Of a stretch of 64,000 nt of DNA, positions 23,075 to 36,197 are shown piece by piece (the first letter of the stretch is position 1; each line of letters starts with the position of its first letter). This stretch comes from Polytrichum commune (Eukaryota; Streptophyta; Polytrichopsida; Polytrichales; Polytrichaceae), in the NCBI GenBank assembly GCA_950295325.1, contig OX485805.1:22247501-22311500 (forward strand), written 5' to 3'. A model generated the notes under the pieces. It was given only the letters and a program-made list of their open reading frames with translations. It made no database searches and had not been told where the DNA came from. Position numbers and translations under genes: made by a program.

Positions 23075-26000
23075 ATGGCGTGCAGAGCTGCTGTGGTGTG
23101 GAGGCAAGGTGGTGGCTATGGCGCATCCTTGATCAGGGTTGCCCTGATGCATGGGTCGTCTCCTTGCAACAAGAAATGGGACAACAAATGGAAATCTGTT
23201 AAGCCATTTCTTCTCTCAAAGAATCTTCCATCTGACGTGATTCAAGTGGAATTGCAGTGAATTGCAGTGGTCATCAGGATGCAGTCTGCAAATGGTTCGA
23301 AACTAAGGCTCATTAAAGAAAGAGAGGGTTGGGGGGGGGGCAGGATGATGCATTCTGAATATCTCATAGCTGCAGATTCTCATCACCAGCTATGGCTCTT
23401 TAATTGAGATAAGAATTAGATGACATTGTCTTCCGTCTGCTATTGAACTTTGCTGAATCCTAGTTCAACTTAATTCTATGTAACTAGCATCTGATCAATT
23501 TTCTGATTTGGTGAGAAGCAGTCCTCGTCTGTTGATAAGTGTTCAATATATCTTATTACTCTCCTTGGACTGACTAATGATTCCTACTTAAAGCTTAGGT
23601 TGTTGTAAAGTGCTTGGATTTCATTTTGCTGGCCTGATGAGGCCTTCAACATATGGTGTATTTGTGCAGATGGCATATGGGTACATGGATGCAGAAACTT
23701 GCCGCAAAGTAAGACATTTTTCTTAATCTTTCTTAATTCTGGGCAACTATTTCCTGCTTGACCCCATTTTTGCCACAGAATCTACCAGTGAATAAAATAA
23801 TTATTTTAATACCACTTAAGCTGTTGTTATCAAAGTGGTTGATGACTGAGAAATGTAGGACTCAGAGAAATATTTTCTTTGAGATGGAGGTGATCCCATA
23901 TTGGTCTGGTCAAGTATGTGATCCCAAGAAAATAGAAACTACAAGAATGTCACACATTGGCCGTTGTCAAACATCCTACTATATATAGATTTTGTTGGCT
24001 ATAGTTCCAACTTGCTTTGAATCTTTCCTTGGTATGAAAGCACATGGATTTATAAAGGACTTAGATAAAAAACAATTACTCATTATCATATCATGTGTTT
24101 AAATTATGACTTTTCATAGGTAAATGTTTCTAAATCAATCAGACGAAGTTCATGAAGAATTGTTCATTTTATAACCATATTTGTAGTCCAGAATACTTCT
24201 CCAACAACTTTGTAGAAGAACAAGATACTATATGAAACCAAAAAGCAGCATTCTATAGTAGATATTATTGAAGTGCTAAACCCTTTGAGCATTTAGGGGT
24301 TAATGAGATCAATTGATGCATCGATGTGTTTTCTTTTCATTTTTGTTTCTTACAGCGCCACCGAAACTATGTAAAGCAACAGAAACGTGCAGCCAACAAA
24401 CGGGCATTGCGCAAATGGCGGTCTTTCGAGATGAATGCTGATGAATACTACAGGGAGGTGTGTATCACTTCTCCTGCCTCTTTTAACACCCATCAAATAA
24501 ACTTCAGGTTCTAAATTCTAAGTATGGGCATTGGTCACTCGTAGTTTTATTGTAGTTTCAAGTGTCAGAAAGTTTTTCTACTATGGCTAAAGTTTGCTTT
24601 AGTGTGAAACTGTCCATGTGCATGGGTTGTTTTTTCTACAAAGTGTGATTGTTGCTTCTGTTATCAAGATCATGTCTGTAAAGTTAATCAGTGCATTGAA
24701 GCCTATGTTCTCACAAAATAAGATACAAAATATAATAAACGATTCTAAAACTTCATAATGAATTCATGTGGATCAATTTTGTGTAGGTGTTTATACAGGC
24801 TTAGACAAGTATATGGCTAGAAGTTCCAAAAGAAGAGTTTTTTTTGTGAATTCTGTGGCAATCTTTTCCACACATAGTAAGATTGACATACACATCCCTG
24901 GGCCAGTACTCAATCCAAGTGCCTTAAAATGTATCAGCTAGAGAATATTGTACTTGGGTCAGAATGATTTGAAAGTATACCCATTCGGAAATATCTGGGT
25001 TCATTTATTTAAATTGAAAGTTGTGGAAAACACACGTGATTGGCTGCTCACTCCAGGATTTGACTTGAATTCTGTAGTTTAAGTGTCAAGCTGGTACTTG
25101 GTCTAAGTTCGTACACACTGCAGGTGTTTGTGTTCCTGTCAATATGTTTTAACATCGATATTGAAATTGATTACAACATTGAATTGGAGTTACAAAAAGG
25201 GTTCTGACCTTTCTAAAATATATTTATGTACCCTCATGTGTATTGACATGTCTACTACCATACTGCATTATTTGTCAGTTTTTATTCCCTTTCCTGTGTT
25301 CTTGAAATGTGACATAGACCAGCATACTTAGATTGATGAAGAATCTAAATTGAAAATGTCCTGGAAGAATTTTTGGGGTAGCTTGTATGTGGAGAGACAG
25401 CTTTTTATTAAGACAGCTTTTTATTGCTTTGCAAGAATTTGTTGATGGTGTAGAAACATCTGATTGCCAAGTCTCCATGGCTGGCAATGGTGTTTGGAAA
25501 ATTCAAAAATAAAGTTGTTATGTTGTCTTCGCGTCATACTCCTGCTATGGGCATCAAATAGGTCAAGGACAATATTTCTGCGAGGCAAAAATTAATACTG
25601 ATGTGGTATTTTTGTCCTATATATGTTTTGTTGAAGGTACAAGAAAAGGCCCAAGAAAAGAAGCGGCAGCAAGTGCATGCGAGTGCAAGTAAACCTCATA
25701 CAACCACAGCCTCTGGTTGGTCACGTCGCCTTGAAGAGGAATGGCGAGCTTTCCAGAAAACATATAAAGGCAAGTAGCTATTCATTGTTGAGTGTTTTGT
25801 TCTGCACTTAGTTTCAGTGTTTTGATGGAATTGATAAGTCTCCTACTCCTCAAAACAGTTAATTGTTTGTAGAGTACTAGTTCTAGGCATTTTCAAGATG
25901 GTGTATTTGGAAATTTTAATACACATTGGAATATTTTCTGAAGCCTACCCAGGTCGTCCACCAAAACTTACTACCAAACTTCACGCTTCTTGGTCCCTGT

Positions 26001-27122
26001 TCTCTGCTCAGCATCGTTTTTTGGTGCTCCATATGCTCAGCTTGGCTGTCTCATTTTTACCTTTTCCTCAATGCTTTCACCCAGATCTAACATTCTGAGC
26101 ATTTTGCATGGCAGTGTCCATTGCACACATGCCATTCTTGATTGATTCTTATCTGGTTGCTCTGTTTATGGTAATCTACTTTGTGTTTAATAGTTTCATT
26201 GCCTCCCCCTTAGCGTGAGATTTTCACACCTGCTTCTAACAGGATGACTGTAATTGGGAGAAAAATAAATAAATAAAATTAGGGCTTCGCGTGATGGATA
26301 CTTGTCAAATTGCATGGACTTGATACAGTTTGTGTAACTGGTCTGACACCATCTTTCAAGTATTTGTGTACAAACAGGAAGGCAATGGGAAAAATACCAA
26401 ACCTCCTCCAAAAAACCCAACTATGAAGAAGACCCCACATATGGGGCTAGAGAGGACCCAGACAGTAACACTTACAGGGAGTCTGAAAGTGCCAAGTACA
26501 GGAGACAATTTTGGAGCAATACCTGGAACTCTGGTACGTATTGGAACTTTGGGACAAATGCAAGTGGAAGATCATCAAGACCTAATTCTCAAGGGAGCAG
26601 AGTTTTTCATGACATAAGTATTGGATCACCAGCTGACAGAATAGCACTGGGACTCTCCCCTGCAGGTCCTTTGTCACTTGACGACGTGAAACTTGCGTGA
26701 GTTCCTCTTAATCCTCAAAGGATCACGGGTGTGTTATTACGGAACACATGACAATATATTTACTAGCCCTCAACAAGTATTGAAATGATATTTTATTTGG
26801 TCTATGATTTTGAATATCTGTATCTGTTAAATTCTGACATTTGCTCTGGGTTCCAAACAGTTTTCGCCAATGTGCTCTCACATGGCATCCAGATCGTCAT
26901 CATGGTGATCAAAAGGTAGCTCTCACCTTTTACAACCGTTGAAATGGTGACTCGATGCATATGATAAAATTTTGGTGTGAACTCCATGTCAACAATTGAA
27001 AGTGTTTTAGCTTTGTGTCTTGCATGTTACTGATTCTCCAATTTGCATGTGTGCAGCAATTTGCAGAGGCAAAATTCAAGCGTGTTGGGGATGCTTATCG
27101 CACTTTACGTGAACTTCTCTAA
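23075..27122 (+). CDS. J-domain protein (J domain at C terminus), probably organellar
   Basis: Exons: 23075-23197 (tentative first exon), 23670-23708, 24356-24457, 25637-25769, 26378-26696, 26861-26915, 27057-27122. Joined in phase they give 278 aa (237 without exon 1). Exon 1 starts MACRAAVVWRQGGGYGASLI, rich in Arg/Ala/Ser without acids, like a mitochondrial transit peptide; its donor (TCT|GTTAAG) is weak. A basic region follows (VKQQKRAANKRALRKW). The C-terminal 60 residues read LGLSPAGPLSLDDVKLAF, CALTWHPDRHHG and FAEAKFKRVGDAYRTLREL, a J domain with intact HPD. J proteins stimulate Hsp70 ATPase; a C-terminal J domain after a short targeting and basic region is typical of a plant group with organellar Hsp70 partners. 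The intron after 25769 is of GC-AG type (AAG|GCAAGT). The start is the least certain part. Confidence 0.85.
25770..25775 (+). other. GC-AG intron donor (GCAAGT)
   Basis: The exon ends CATATAAAG and the intron begins GCAAGTAG; the acceptor is ACAAACAG|GAAGG at 26377/26378. Phase 1 joining keeps the frame (KTYK-G-RQWEKYQ). AG|GCAAGT is the usual consensus of the rare GC-AG class. Confidence 0.8.
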
Positions 27123-27801
27123 AACAACAGAATCACATTCTTCAAACCGAAATTTTATTTTGACCATTGCATTTCCATTTCTAGCCACTGAACATTTCAG
27201 TGTCATCTGACATTCAATATAAGAAATCTATCACCATTGAAACATGTGTACACTCTTTGAAAATTGGGAAAACTGCTCTTGCCATGAGACTCCATAAGAA
27301 GGTACGAAATGCTTCTGTTCATAATCCGCATCCATCCAATGTGCACTTTGAACCATTGCAACAGTGGAAACATCAAAGGAATTTTTCTGGGGTCTAACAT
27401 AGACCCAAACATGGGTCATCGTATATGAATATGGGCTTACAAACAAGAACATTGTAGATGAAATCATCGTGAAGTAAATTACAGAGCATTTAAGTTAGGA
27501 GGGATTGAAATTCATCATAATATCCCATATTCATGTAATCAGAATACCAGTGTAGTTGTATAGTTGTTTCTGACGACCCACCTTGCAGCAATTGCAGATC
27601 ATATGAATTGCTGCTCTTTGGGGTAAAGATACAGTACTTTGGCTTCAATTTGAGTGTGATCTTCAACAACACGACTAGGAAGAGAAGATAATGGCACTTC
27701 AAACTTTGAGGAATCAATTATCTGTGAAGACTTCAAAATGTGGGTGAAGGCAGAAGTGAAGCTGCTCTTACAAGATAACTTCTTGCTACATATACTATAC
27801 A

Positions 27802-28161
27802 CTACACTGCTAATGATATTTAGTATCACATGTGTAAAAGTGTCACTTATATTTTGAGATGTATGCTAGCTTACACTAATTATCGATAACTTCACCATTA
27901 GTGTCACCTCATGACACTTGGTGTTCAAGTGCGCACTGATACCTTGGTTGGAGTATGTTCACGATGGTCTACAAGTTGACTAAAGTCTACACAAATGACA
28001 CTTGGCATTAGTATGCTCAAGAATATCTTCTTCTTGCATGAATACGACCCCTCACTAATTTGGGATGACAACATTTGTAAACTTATTCATAAGAAGTGTC
28101 ATTCGAAAAGTTGTCATATTGACATAAAATACCATGACATTAAATACAATATTTAGTGTAG
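27802..28161. mobile_element. MITE family 2, copy 1 (about 360 bp)
   Basis: The left end CTACACTGCTAATGATATTT and the right end, reverse complement CTACACTAAATATTGTATTT, are inverted. The interior shares ACTTATTCATAAGAAGTGTC and TGACATAAAATACC with the copy at 57834-58207. Non-coding. Confidence 0.65.
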
Positions 28162-28169
28162 TACCAAGG

Positions 28170-31100
28170 TAAAGTCCGGAGGTCTGCTAAAAATATGATC
28201 CCCATAGGTTTGTGGTTTATTCATCTCAAGTGGGTCCCTCCATACTAATATGGGGTCTTTGATGTTGATCTCGGTCTCAATTTGTCCCAAAAAAGAAACA
28301 CTACATGCTATAATAGAGTTGCTTGCGTTTTCACCTCAGGAAATAATGGTGGTGAGGTTTATCCCTAGCCCTTTCCAATGGATTGCGTCACTCTCTACTA
28401 GAAGGTGCGTGTTCTACGATGAAGTTCTCAAACTTTGTCGCCAAAGATAAGTTGTAAGGCATCATCAAAGAATCACATCCATTGTGATTCACAATACGAC
28501 ATAGACTTTCAATCTCTTTCATGATGAGTCGAAAGATAACTGCTTCAAAAACTCATCACAAACACAACCCTCGTGGTCATGAGAAGCTTGTGATGATTGG
28601 GTAAAAATCATACTCATTCCATAGAGTGGTGGAAAGTGGAGGAAAAAACAATACAATCTCGAAGTGGCATTGAAACCGTTGAAATAACTCGTGAGGCACA
28701 AGGTGGTAACTTACTCCATGAAGCATTAAGGACGGAAGTCACCCCATAACATTAATATCTTATAGTGTATGAAATCAATGATTAAAAAAACAAAAACACT
28801 CCAACAAATTAACACAATTGCCAAACAATACGTGCATTCTATACCTATTTATAAAAGACGATTAGAAAACCAACAATTTGTTGTTGACCTCCACAACCCA
28901 CTGTAGTTCATCACACACAATTCTACTAAACTTTGGTTACTTTTATCATGACCGCAGATCTTCAGCGAGTGGCGAACGCAAAGCAAAAAAAGCCACACAC
29001 TTTATTCACCCCGGTCTCAAGTCACTTTGGGACTAGAGCTCTTCTCCTTAGGCTTCTTCTATGAAATTAACAGACAACTTCAATAACTCTAAATTTTGAT
29101 ACACCTATTTGTGTGCAAGATCTGATTGTTTGGAGGTATTGAATGCCCTATTTTTGAGATGCATAAAATTTCACAACTTAATTCATTTAATTCAGTTCCT
29201 CCAGATGAAGAAAGCTTTGGGCATTTCTTGAGTAGATCTATGCTTCCATTCAAGCATATTTCTTTCTTTTAAAACATGCTCATGTTTAGAGGCCAAACCA
29301 TTCTTCCACATATCCATGTACCTTTCAAACCCGGGAGGGTGGGTGGGACCATCCCTCATAGCTATATCATCGCATATTTGTCCTCTTTCTTTATTAACCT
29401 TCTCATCTTGGTATGTATCTAACAATATCAAACCTGTGAGTATCAAACTACTAAGGTTTAACACTTTGTACCCTTATATAATATATTGCAAACCATATCT
29501 AGTATGTGCATTGTCAAACTCAAAAAGGCATTCTAAGACATTTGCCAAGTATTTTGCAAGGTATAATCGCTAAGCATTCCAACCAAAATTGTGGAATGTC
29601 TATACATATTACAAATCTTGTTTTTGAAAATGATGGTATACAAAACCTAAGAGGGCCGTCATAGTTGTGAAGGGTTTGCCTCACTTGTGCCCATGCCACC
29701 AATCAAATCCAAAAAGAGGGTTAATAACGGACATGGGATGAATAACAACATAACCCAATTGTTATCTATGTCACACAAAAAAATACATCATAATCATTCA
29801 TTTTGTACTCATGCATACTCAAACAAACATTGAGTATTCTACATGTTCCTTAGCCATTGAGACTCGTGTGACTGAAAAATGGGGTTGTTAGTGAACACCG
29901 CCCACAAGTCCGCACACTATTCATTAAACCCCAAAGTTACTTAGGATAAATTGCATATGAGGCTTAACCTTGGAAAGGAGGCTCTCATGTCTCCTTCCTC
30001 TTAATATAATATTAGGTAAATATCCTTGTCCGTAGATGCATTTTGCTAGATCTATGGTGGATATTTCCTAGATAACCTTTTTTCAAACTCTAGAGTAATA
30101 ACTCCTTAGGGGTTATGTGTTAGAAGTTGTGCTAGTCATAGAGAGAGAGAGAGAGAGAGCATTAAAAAAAAAGTGGCCCTCATTAATTTTGAGATTTGGT
30201 CAAATAGTGTGTGTTTTGGGAATTAGTACCACATGCACTACATGGGATAATTAGTGTAGTGCATGCATTGAACTAACAACAACAAAATATTTGGGGGGGG
30301 GGGGGTAATGGGTGAGTTTCCATGTAGGCTACTCACCCACCAAATTCTAGTGAGAATAAGGACATATATATGTAGATGGAATATGGTAGGGTGGTGTTTG
30401 TATGTGCCAACAAACTGTTGTTATTTCAAAGAGTTTAATGTTTGTATGCTTCAACCATATATCATTATTACAAGTGTTAAATGATCGCATGGAAGTCCAA
30501 TGGCCCAAGGTCACGGCCCTCCACATTCTAGTAGGCCATCATAATTTGGTTGCTCGCTTGCTTGCTTTTGTTTATCTACATGAGAACACCTTCAACCCAC
30601 TCTTATCTAGAATCTAGTGGGTGAACGGCCTACATGGAATCTCACCCTAAGTAGTCCTAGTTCGTTCACTACATTTCCACTCAAAGCAATACAACTAGTA
30701 CAAACGTAACGCGTGGTGTTTCACCCAATCCCCCAAAATGTGGGCAAAAGGAAGAAAGAAGGACCAAAACAATGAGTAACTTGGTCACTTTCATCCCCTC
30801 CAAGGTTACTCCACACGCATCCCACCTCTATTCATCCACCCATACACTTCATCCATTCTATCCTTTTTTTCTTTCCAATTATAAAATCAATGTTGAAGCA
30901 CTAGGCCTCCTTTACACTATAGGCTTCAGAGCTTGGAGAAAGGAGAACACTCCTTGATAGAACATAGTCTCTTACTCAAACTTGTTCACTCAAGTCCACT
31001 TTATACTTGAGCTTTCAAAGTCGATAGTTCGAAACTACAACAAGTTCTTGATCATTTTCAACATGGTCTTGGTCAAAATCTTAAGCTATCTCATGAAGGT
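28170..31100. other. Repeat-rich intergenic DNA, no gene recognised
   Basis: Contains a GA microsatellite (30140-30158), a poly-G run (30293-30304) and arms of repeat family D-type terminal repeats at about 30312-30350 (GTTTCCATGTAGGC.., CTCACCCACC) and 30614-30650 (GTGGGTGAACGGCC, CTACATGG). A minus-strand frame at 29192-29464 (containing RDGPTHPPGFERYMD) looks protein-like but I cannot assign it; it may be a transposon relic. Confidence 0.45.
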
Positions 31101-31139
31101 CTCTTATGAATGTTGAGAGATTGGGCTCTTGCTTTCTAG

Positions 31140-32200
31140 ATCCTAAGGCACTAAGCTTTCAAGCATTCTTTGCACGAGCTTTTGTAAAAACAAGTTTCTT
31201 ATGGGTTGAGGCCAATTCATCCTCCATTCGACTGATTCCAGGACTTTGATGCCATTATAATGTGTGAGTACTCGTACCTTTGTTCGTCCATTTACATACT
31301 CCTTTGATCCATTTGTATGTCTTCCTTCTCCTTCAACTACCGGTACATCATTGTGCAGCCTAGGTGCTTCTTTCAATGTGTTGATTCTACCATACGACTC
31401 TACTCCTTGATTTTCTCCAACCCTAACATTACATTTGTGCCCTAAATATTCCCCATTTCTCTTTCCATTATGCATTTAAACACCTCTCAAGGTCGCAACC
31501 ATTTCTTGATATTATTCCCCTTACCTTCCACTCTCTTGTTACTTTTTCCTTCCCCTCCACAACTATCTCTCCATTGGCCAAATTACTTTTGTGTGCCCAA
31601 TCAAATTGCCTCTTAGGATCATGAGCAAACTAAAATATAATGGTACTAGATATTCACTATGTCTACAACAATCAATGTCATAGTAGACCGTAACTTCATA
31701 ATCAATCAAACAAGACCTTCATCATGTCTACCTAAATTCATCCATTGTGAATGAAGAATAGCTTGTCAAAACAAACACCCTATAAGTTGAGAGTTAATTC
31801 ACCCCCATTAGACTACTTTGGGATTCCAACGCCATTATAACGAGTGAGTGCCCATCCATCCGTCCATCCATCCATCTATGTGTCTTCATCCTCTTGCATT
31901 TGTGGCATTGCGGAACCTCTAAACTTCTCTATTCGCAATGGTGGATTCTACCCTCAAACAACCTTGCTTCCCACTCTCATTATAATGGAACACAATTCAT
32001 AAGGTTTGACACTCATGTTGTCTATGTGAATCCGTCACTCAGGAAAAGGAAACAATAAGATCCCTGTAATTTGGGGGCTAATCCACCTTCATTAGACTAG
32101 TTTGAACTTTGATACCATAACCAATCATTCATCCAAGAGTAGGAGGGTTGAAACAAAACTCGTCAAATTTTTCATCCTTGGGGGCATGATATTATTCATA
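31140..32200 (-). mobile_element. Clustered retroelement remnants with primer-binding-site-like motifs
   Basis: Related blocks recur at about 31200-31480, 31770-32000 and 32075-32150. Each has a sequence like GTTGAG.GCCAATTCA..CC, CATTAGACTA and then GACTTTGATGCCATTATAA or AACTTTGATACCATAACC. On the minus strand the last motif reads TGGTATCAAAGT or TGGCATCAAAGT, close to the TGGTATCAGAGC initiator-tRNA primer site of plant LTR retrotransposons. No pol frame survives, and the assignment is tentative. Confidence 0.4.
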
Positions 32201-32342
32201 ATTTCCAAGTTTCGTCCATGAGCAAATCGTCATCCTGTGGCTTGCTGTCCACTCTCCTCTCGCTGGTTATCCAGTCCAATGCTGTGACCCTACCTCCCTT
32301 ATTTCTCTATCCACATACTTCATCCACATCCATCCTTATGTC

Positions 32343-32397
32343 CGTCTCCGTCCGTCCGTCCGTCCGTCTTCGTCTTCGTCTTCGTCTTCGTCCTCCG
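32343..32397. repeat. CCGT and CTTCGT short tandem repeats
   Basis: Four to five CCGT units are followed by CTTCGT-type hexamers. They sit about 370 bp upstream of the DNAJC17-like start codon, in its probable promoter region. Confidence 0.8.
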
Positions 32398-32764
32398 TCC
32401 TCCTGTGGCATTGCCAGGAGCCTAGATGCTTTCTTCCTTCCCTTTGGTAGCCCGGATGATTCTTAACCTCAGCCGACCCTCCTCCGCCGATCCAGAAATA
32501 ACTCACACTTCACTCTCGCTCACACCACCATCACTGTCGCAGTGACAAATCTCCATCGCAACTTCCGGTAACTGAGAGTACTTACATAGTTATTCTCCTC
32601 TCACTCTGTTTTCCCCCTGAGTCCTGTCCCTTCTCTTTTTCTTTCTTTCTGTGCCAGTTGTGGAGCCAGGTAGCCAACGCGAGCGCAGGAGCGGGCCACG
32701 GACGGTGTTGCCGGAGAAGAAGTCGAAGCGAAGTTAGGGTTTGGTTTGCGGGGGATTTTCACCG

Positions 32765-34528
32765 ATGGAGGAGGATATGTATTATGTGTTAGGATTGGAG
32801 GGCGGAGGGCCGCACGTCCTTCAAGCAGCCATTCGGAAAGCGTATCGAGCACAGGCGTTGGTTTTGCATCCTGACAAGCGTGGAAATGATCCTGTTGCCG
32901 GTATGTAATTAATTCTTGCTGCTTCCTGGAATTCTTAGCAGGAGGAAACGTAGCTTGAGGTGTATGAGATTCAGTAAGGGTCATATTTTGTATAGTAGGG
33001 TCTTCGTTGCATCGTGCACACAGCTTCGATCTCGCTATTTTTGTTAGGGTTATTTTTTTCAGTTCGGATTGGATTCTGTGGAGGTTTCTGCGTCAGTGGA
33101 GGCATAATTAGAAGATGCATTTAGAAACGGACTAGAGTCGATTGGGGTTTACGATGCGCATGTTTGCGACAGGAGCTGTGTAAATTGCAATTCACATACT
33201 AAGCCAGAATCGCAAATAACTGCAAGCTAGATAGATCCTTGCACTTTAGGCAGAGGGCAAGCTTGAAAGCACGTCGCGAGTAATTAATGAATATTATGTA
33301 TAGATCAATATCTGGAATCACTGCGCTCCAGTCTATTGCTGAGAGACAAAAATAGGATTTTATGTAAATTTTTTTAGGTCTCTTACTTCAGGACTCGAGG
33401 AAAACATCATTATCATCCTCGATTTTTGGAACGTGGACTGCTCTAACCTATTTCCTCTTGACAGCTGCCGAATTCCAGAAGTTGCAAAAGGCTTATGAAA
33501 TACTTAATGATGAGAAGGCTCGAGCTGCATTCGATGAGCTGCTTCGGGTCAGGAAGGAGCGCTTCGAGAAGGAAAACAAACAGAGTGAGAAACGGCGGAA
33601 GATGCTAAGTGATTTAAAAGAGAAGGAGCGTGCACATGAACTTGACAGAAAATTCAAAGTTGAGGAGGAACAAGCATCTGTTCGATTAAAAGCTGAAATT
33701 GCAAGAATTCGGAAAGCTCAGACGAAAAAGAGGAACGGAGAATCTCCCTCTTTTGAATTTGCAAAACCGCAGGCCTCTGCCCAGGTTCCAGCTGCTAGTG
33801 CTTCTGAAATGGAGAAGACCCTAAAGGCATCTTGGACATGCTTGGAAGGTGGTGGGGGTGGGTATTCAGCAGCCAGGTTGAGGGAGATCTTTGAGGAATT
33901 TGGTCAAGTAGAAGATATAGCCCTCCGACAAAGCAAGTCGAAGAAGAAATCCTCGGCACTAATTGTGATGAGTTCCAAAGAAGCAGCCGTAAGTACCATG
34001 TCCCATAAGTGTTTTAAGGTGTTTTATTTGTCAAGTTGTGGTTATTCTACTGTTTTGAAGCAATTTCTTTTGCTCATTGTTCCTATTGTATTGAATTTGT
34101 TGTATTTCAACTTGCTGGTAGGGCTCCTTGGTTCAGCTACTCAGCTGAAATAGTTAGTGATATTGAGTGCATTCTTGTCATGGCTTCAAAAAGTGATCAA
34201 TATTTCAGTGGCATGCGATGTCTTTTATTATATTATTATTATATTTTGTTCAGTTTGGATTGGATTGTGGTGTTCTGATTGGAAGTTGTTGGTGGTTAAA
34301 CAGATAGCGGCTACTGAAAGACAGTGTGGTGACCTTCCCAATCCCCTGCTGGTGGTACCTGCCATGCCTTTAGGGACCAAACCTGTGAATACAGAGATGG
34401 CAGAGCTGAAGCTTGTTGGAGCTGGGTTTAGGTCCTATGAGGATTTAACGTTGCGGAAGATGCGGCAGGCTGCTGAGCGGGCAAGGTTAGAAAAACAAAT
34501 GCGGGAGGAGGATGAAAAAGTTGGTTGA
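32765..34528 (+). CDS. DNAJC17: DNAJC17-like J-domain/RRM protein (splicing-associated)
   Basis: Exons 32765-32900, 33465-33988 and 34304-34528 join in phase to give 294 aa. Exon 1 starts MEEDMYYVLGLEG and carries the HPD motif (ALVLHPDKRGND). Exon 2 completes the J domain (FQKLQKAYEILNDEKARAAF), then gives a long charged coiled coil (KERFEKENKQSEKRRKM), a basic linker and an RRM-like fold (LKASWTCLEGG, YSAARLREIFEEFGQVEDIA, SSALIVMSSKEAA). Exon 3 ends YEDLTLRKMRQAAERARLEK then MREEDEKVG. J domain, coil, RRM and a terminal RMRQAAERARL motif is the architecture of DNAJC17 (yeast Cwc23 relative), which acts in the nucleus with the spliceosome. The start follows a clean 5' leader (ACCGATGG). A weak in-frame donor just before the stop could join further exons at 35488-36197. 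Confidence 0.92.
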
Positions 34529-35487
34529 TGATTGTTTGCAAACCAGGAGCCCAGTGAGGAGTATTGCGCCACATGACTCTGCTTTGTTCAAATCTTCCAG
34601 ATTATTATGGTTTCACAACAAATTGATACCTGAATTTGTAAGCACTTTTGTGCATGTACATAGCTATGTCTTTGATGCATAATGTTGCTGTTACATTTTT
34701 TGGAACTTTGGTTGAGCACACTTGCTGAGCTTTACATCCTAGGATATGCCTTTTAAGGTAGGAGTATAGTTCTGGTGGGCTGGTGATAGAAACTGGAACC
34801 TGTTCAACGAAAGTCAAGTATTGTGTTAGCAGTTCATCATGTATCAATTAGGGCCCACACCCACAATCTTCTTCTTGAACTTGTTATCTGCTTGGTACTA
34901 GATCCTTGTATGGCAGGCAATTATTGAAGTGTCTGTTGTTACAAAACAAAACAATGAATTGCATAGTTTAGGCAAACTGAAGCAATGAATTGCAAAGTTG
35001 ACTCCACAACCTGTTCTGAAAAAGCTATACCACTTAAGAATGCTATGCTCATTATCGCATTTGTCAATGTTTTGGCAGGATATTTATTGTCTGGATGCAG
35101 ATGGATCACTGGTGGACGCTGCATTGCTTGCTGCAGTTGCTGCATTGGCCCATCGTATGCTCCTGTTAACATAAAAATATTTCCAGCTGTTGAGAGTTTC
35201 CTCTTGCTAATTGTTCAAGCAGTGTGCCTTCTTCAGTAGCTCCGTATTCTAAGGTCTAGCCAATTATGAAATTTGTAAAACTTGGATTTTCTCATTGAAT
35301 GTATGGTTTTTTATTTTTCCTTGGAAGAATTGGTCCATTAATTATGTACATGATATGTGGTTTATGCTAATCTTGTCATTTGTGCATGCTGCTTCAATAT
35401 AGCTCTAGTATGCCTGTTCATACTTAATGGATGATCAATCAGAATTGGCTTAATGGGTTGACTGAATGCATTTTGTTATTATTGCAG

Positions 35488-36197
35488 TTCAACTGCCAGC
35501 TGTGACAATGTCCGAAGGGGGTCGGGTGATTCCTCTTAATGATAAAAATGGAGGTACACAGCAGGACAAGGATGATATGAAAGCGAATGATGAAGACCGG
35601 ATTGTGAAGTCTAAGCAGCGATTGCAGTTCCGACCAGCGCCAATTGCACTCACATGTATGATACACAAAAAGCATTGGCTTGCAGATCCGTCTGCAGAGG
35701 GAGAGAGTCTTCTGCAATCATCTATTACAGTTGCCACTGATTCATCAGAGAGGCATATTTCATTCTTCAAGCCTGGGGGTTTTGTTAGTGCGACGTCTGC
35801 AACTCTCCAGGTTTGTCTTGTAGTTCATCTCCTTGTGTATACCCCGCATGTGGTGGTTGTGGAAGGTCTGTGTTGGAAGGCCTTGGTCATCTAACAACTG
35901 TCAGCTCCAGTATACTTTAGTGGAAATGTCAGTAATCAGTGTAGAATGGAACTTGATTAGACAAGCATACATGTATCATCTTGTGTTATACTTTTTTCTA
36001 AATTTATTAGAGGATAACGGGGAAGCGCGCACAGAAGTCTTGCATGACTAGCTAAGTAATGAGATTCATCACCATTTTTTTTTTGGATGCAGGATTGCAT
36101 TACGTTGGCAAAAAGGAGGTCCAAAGAAGTACAAGAGATACTTGATGATGCTCTTGCAAAAGTCTATGGTGACACAAGTGGGATGCAAGTAGAATAG
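35488..36197 (+). CDS. Two downstream coding exons: separate small gene or alternative 3' end of the DNAJC17-like gene
   Basis: Exon A (35488-35810) starts after a good acceptor (TTATTATTGCAG) and ends at CTCCAG|GTTTGT. Exon B (36093-36197) starts after TTTTGGATGCAG and ends in TAG. From the ATG at 35508 the product is 135 aa, with RLQFRPAPIALTCMIHKKHW, ERHISFFKPGGFV and AKRRSKEVQEILDDAL; the family is not recognised. If the upstream gene splices at 34523 (GAAAAAGTTG|GTTGAT), frame is kept and the combined protein is 435 aa. No convincing independent first exon lies between 34530 and 35487, which favours the joined form, but the donor is weak and other members of the family end near 34528. 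Confidence 0.6.

Noticed and set aside
23295-23310. GGTTCGAAACT as a possible tRNA B box (also 31026-31036)
   Set aside because: The last two bases do not fit the B-box consensus, and no A box or cloverleaf could be built around it.
31143-31475. 110-aa minus-strand frame
   Set aside because: It lies in a repeated block with related copies at 31.8 and 32.1 kb and has primer-site-like motifs, so it is probably retroelement DNA.
34036-34278. Hydrophobic frames within 34.0-34.3 kb
   Set aside because: This is intron 2 of the DNAJC17-like gene; the frames read intronic T-rich sequence.
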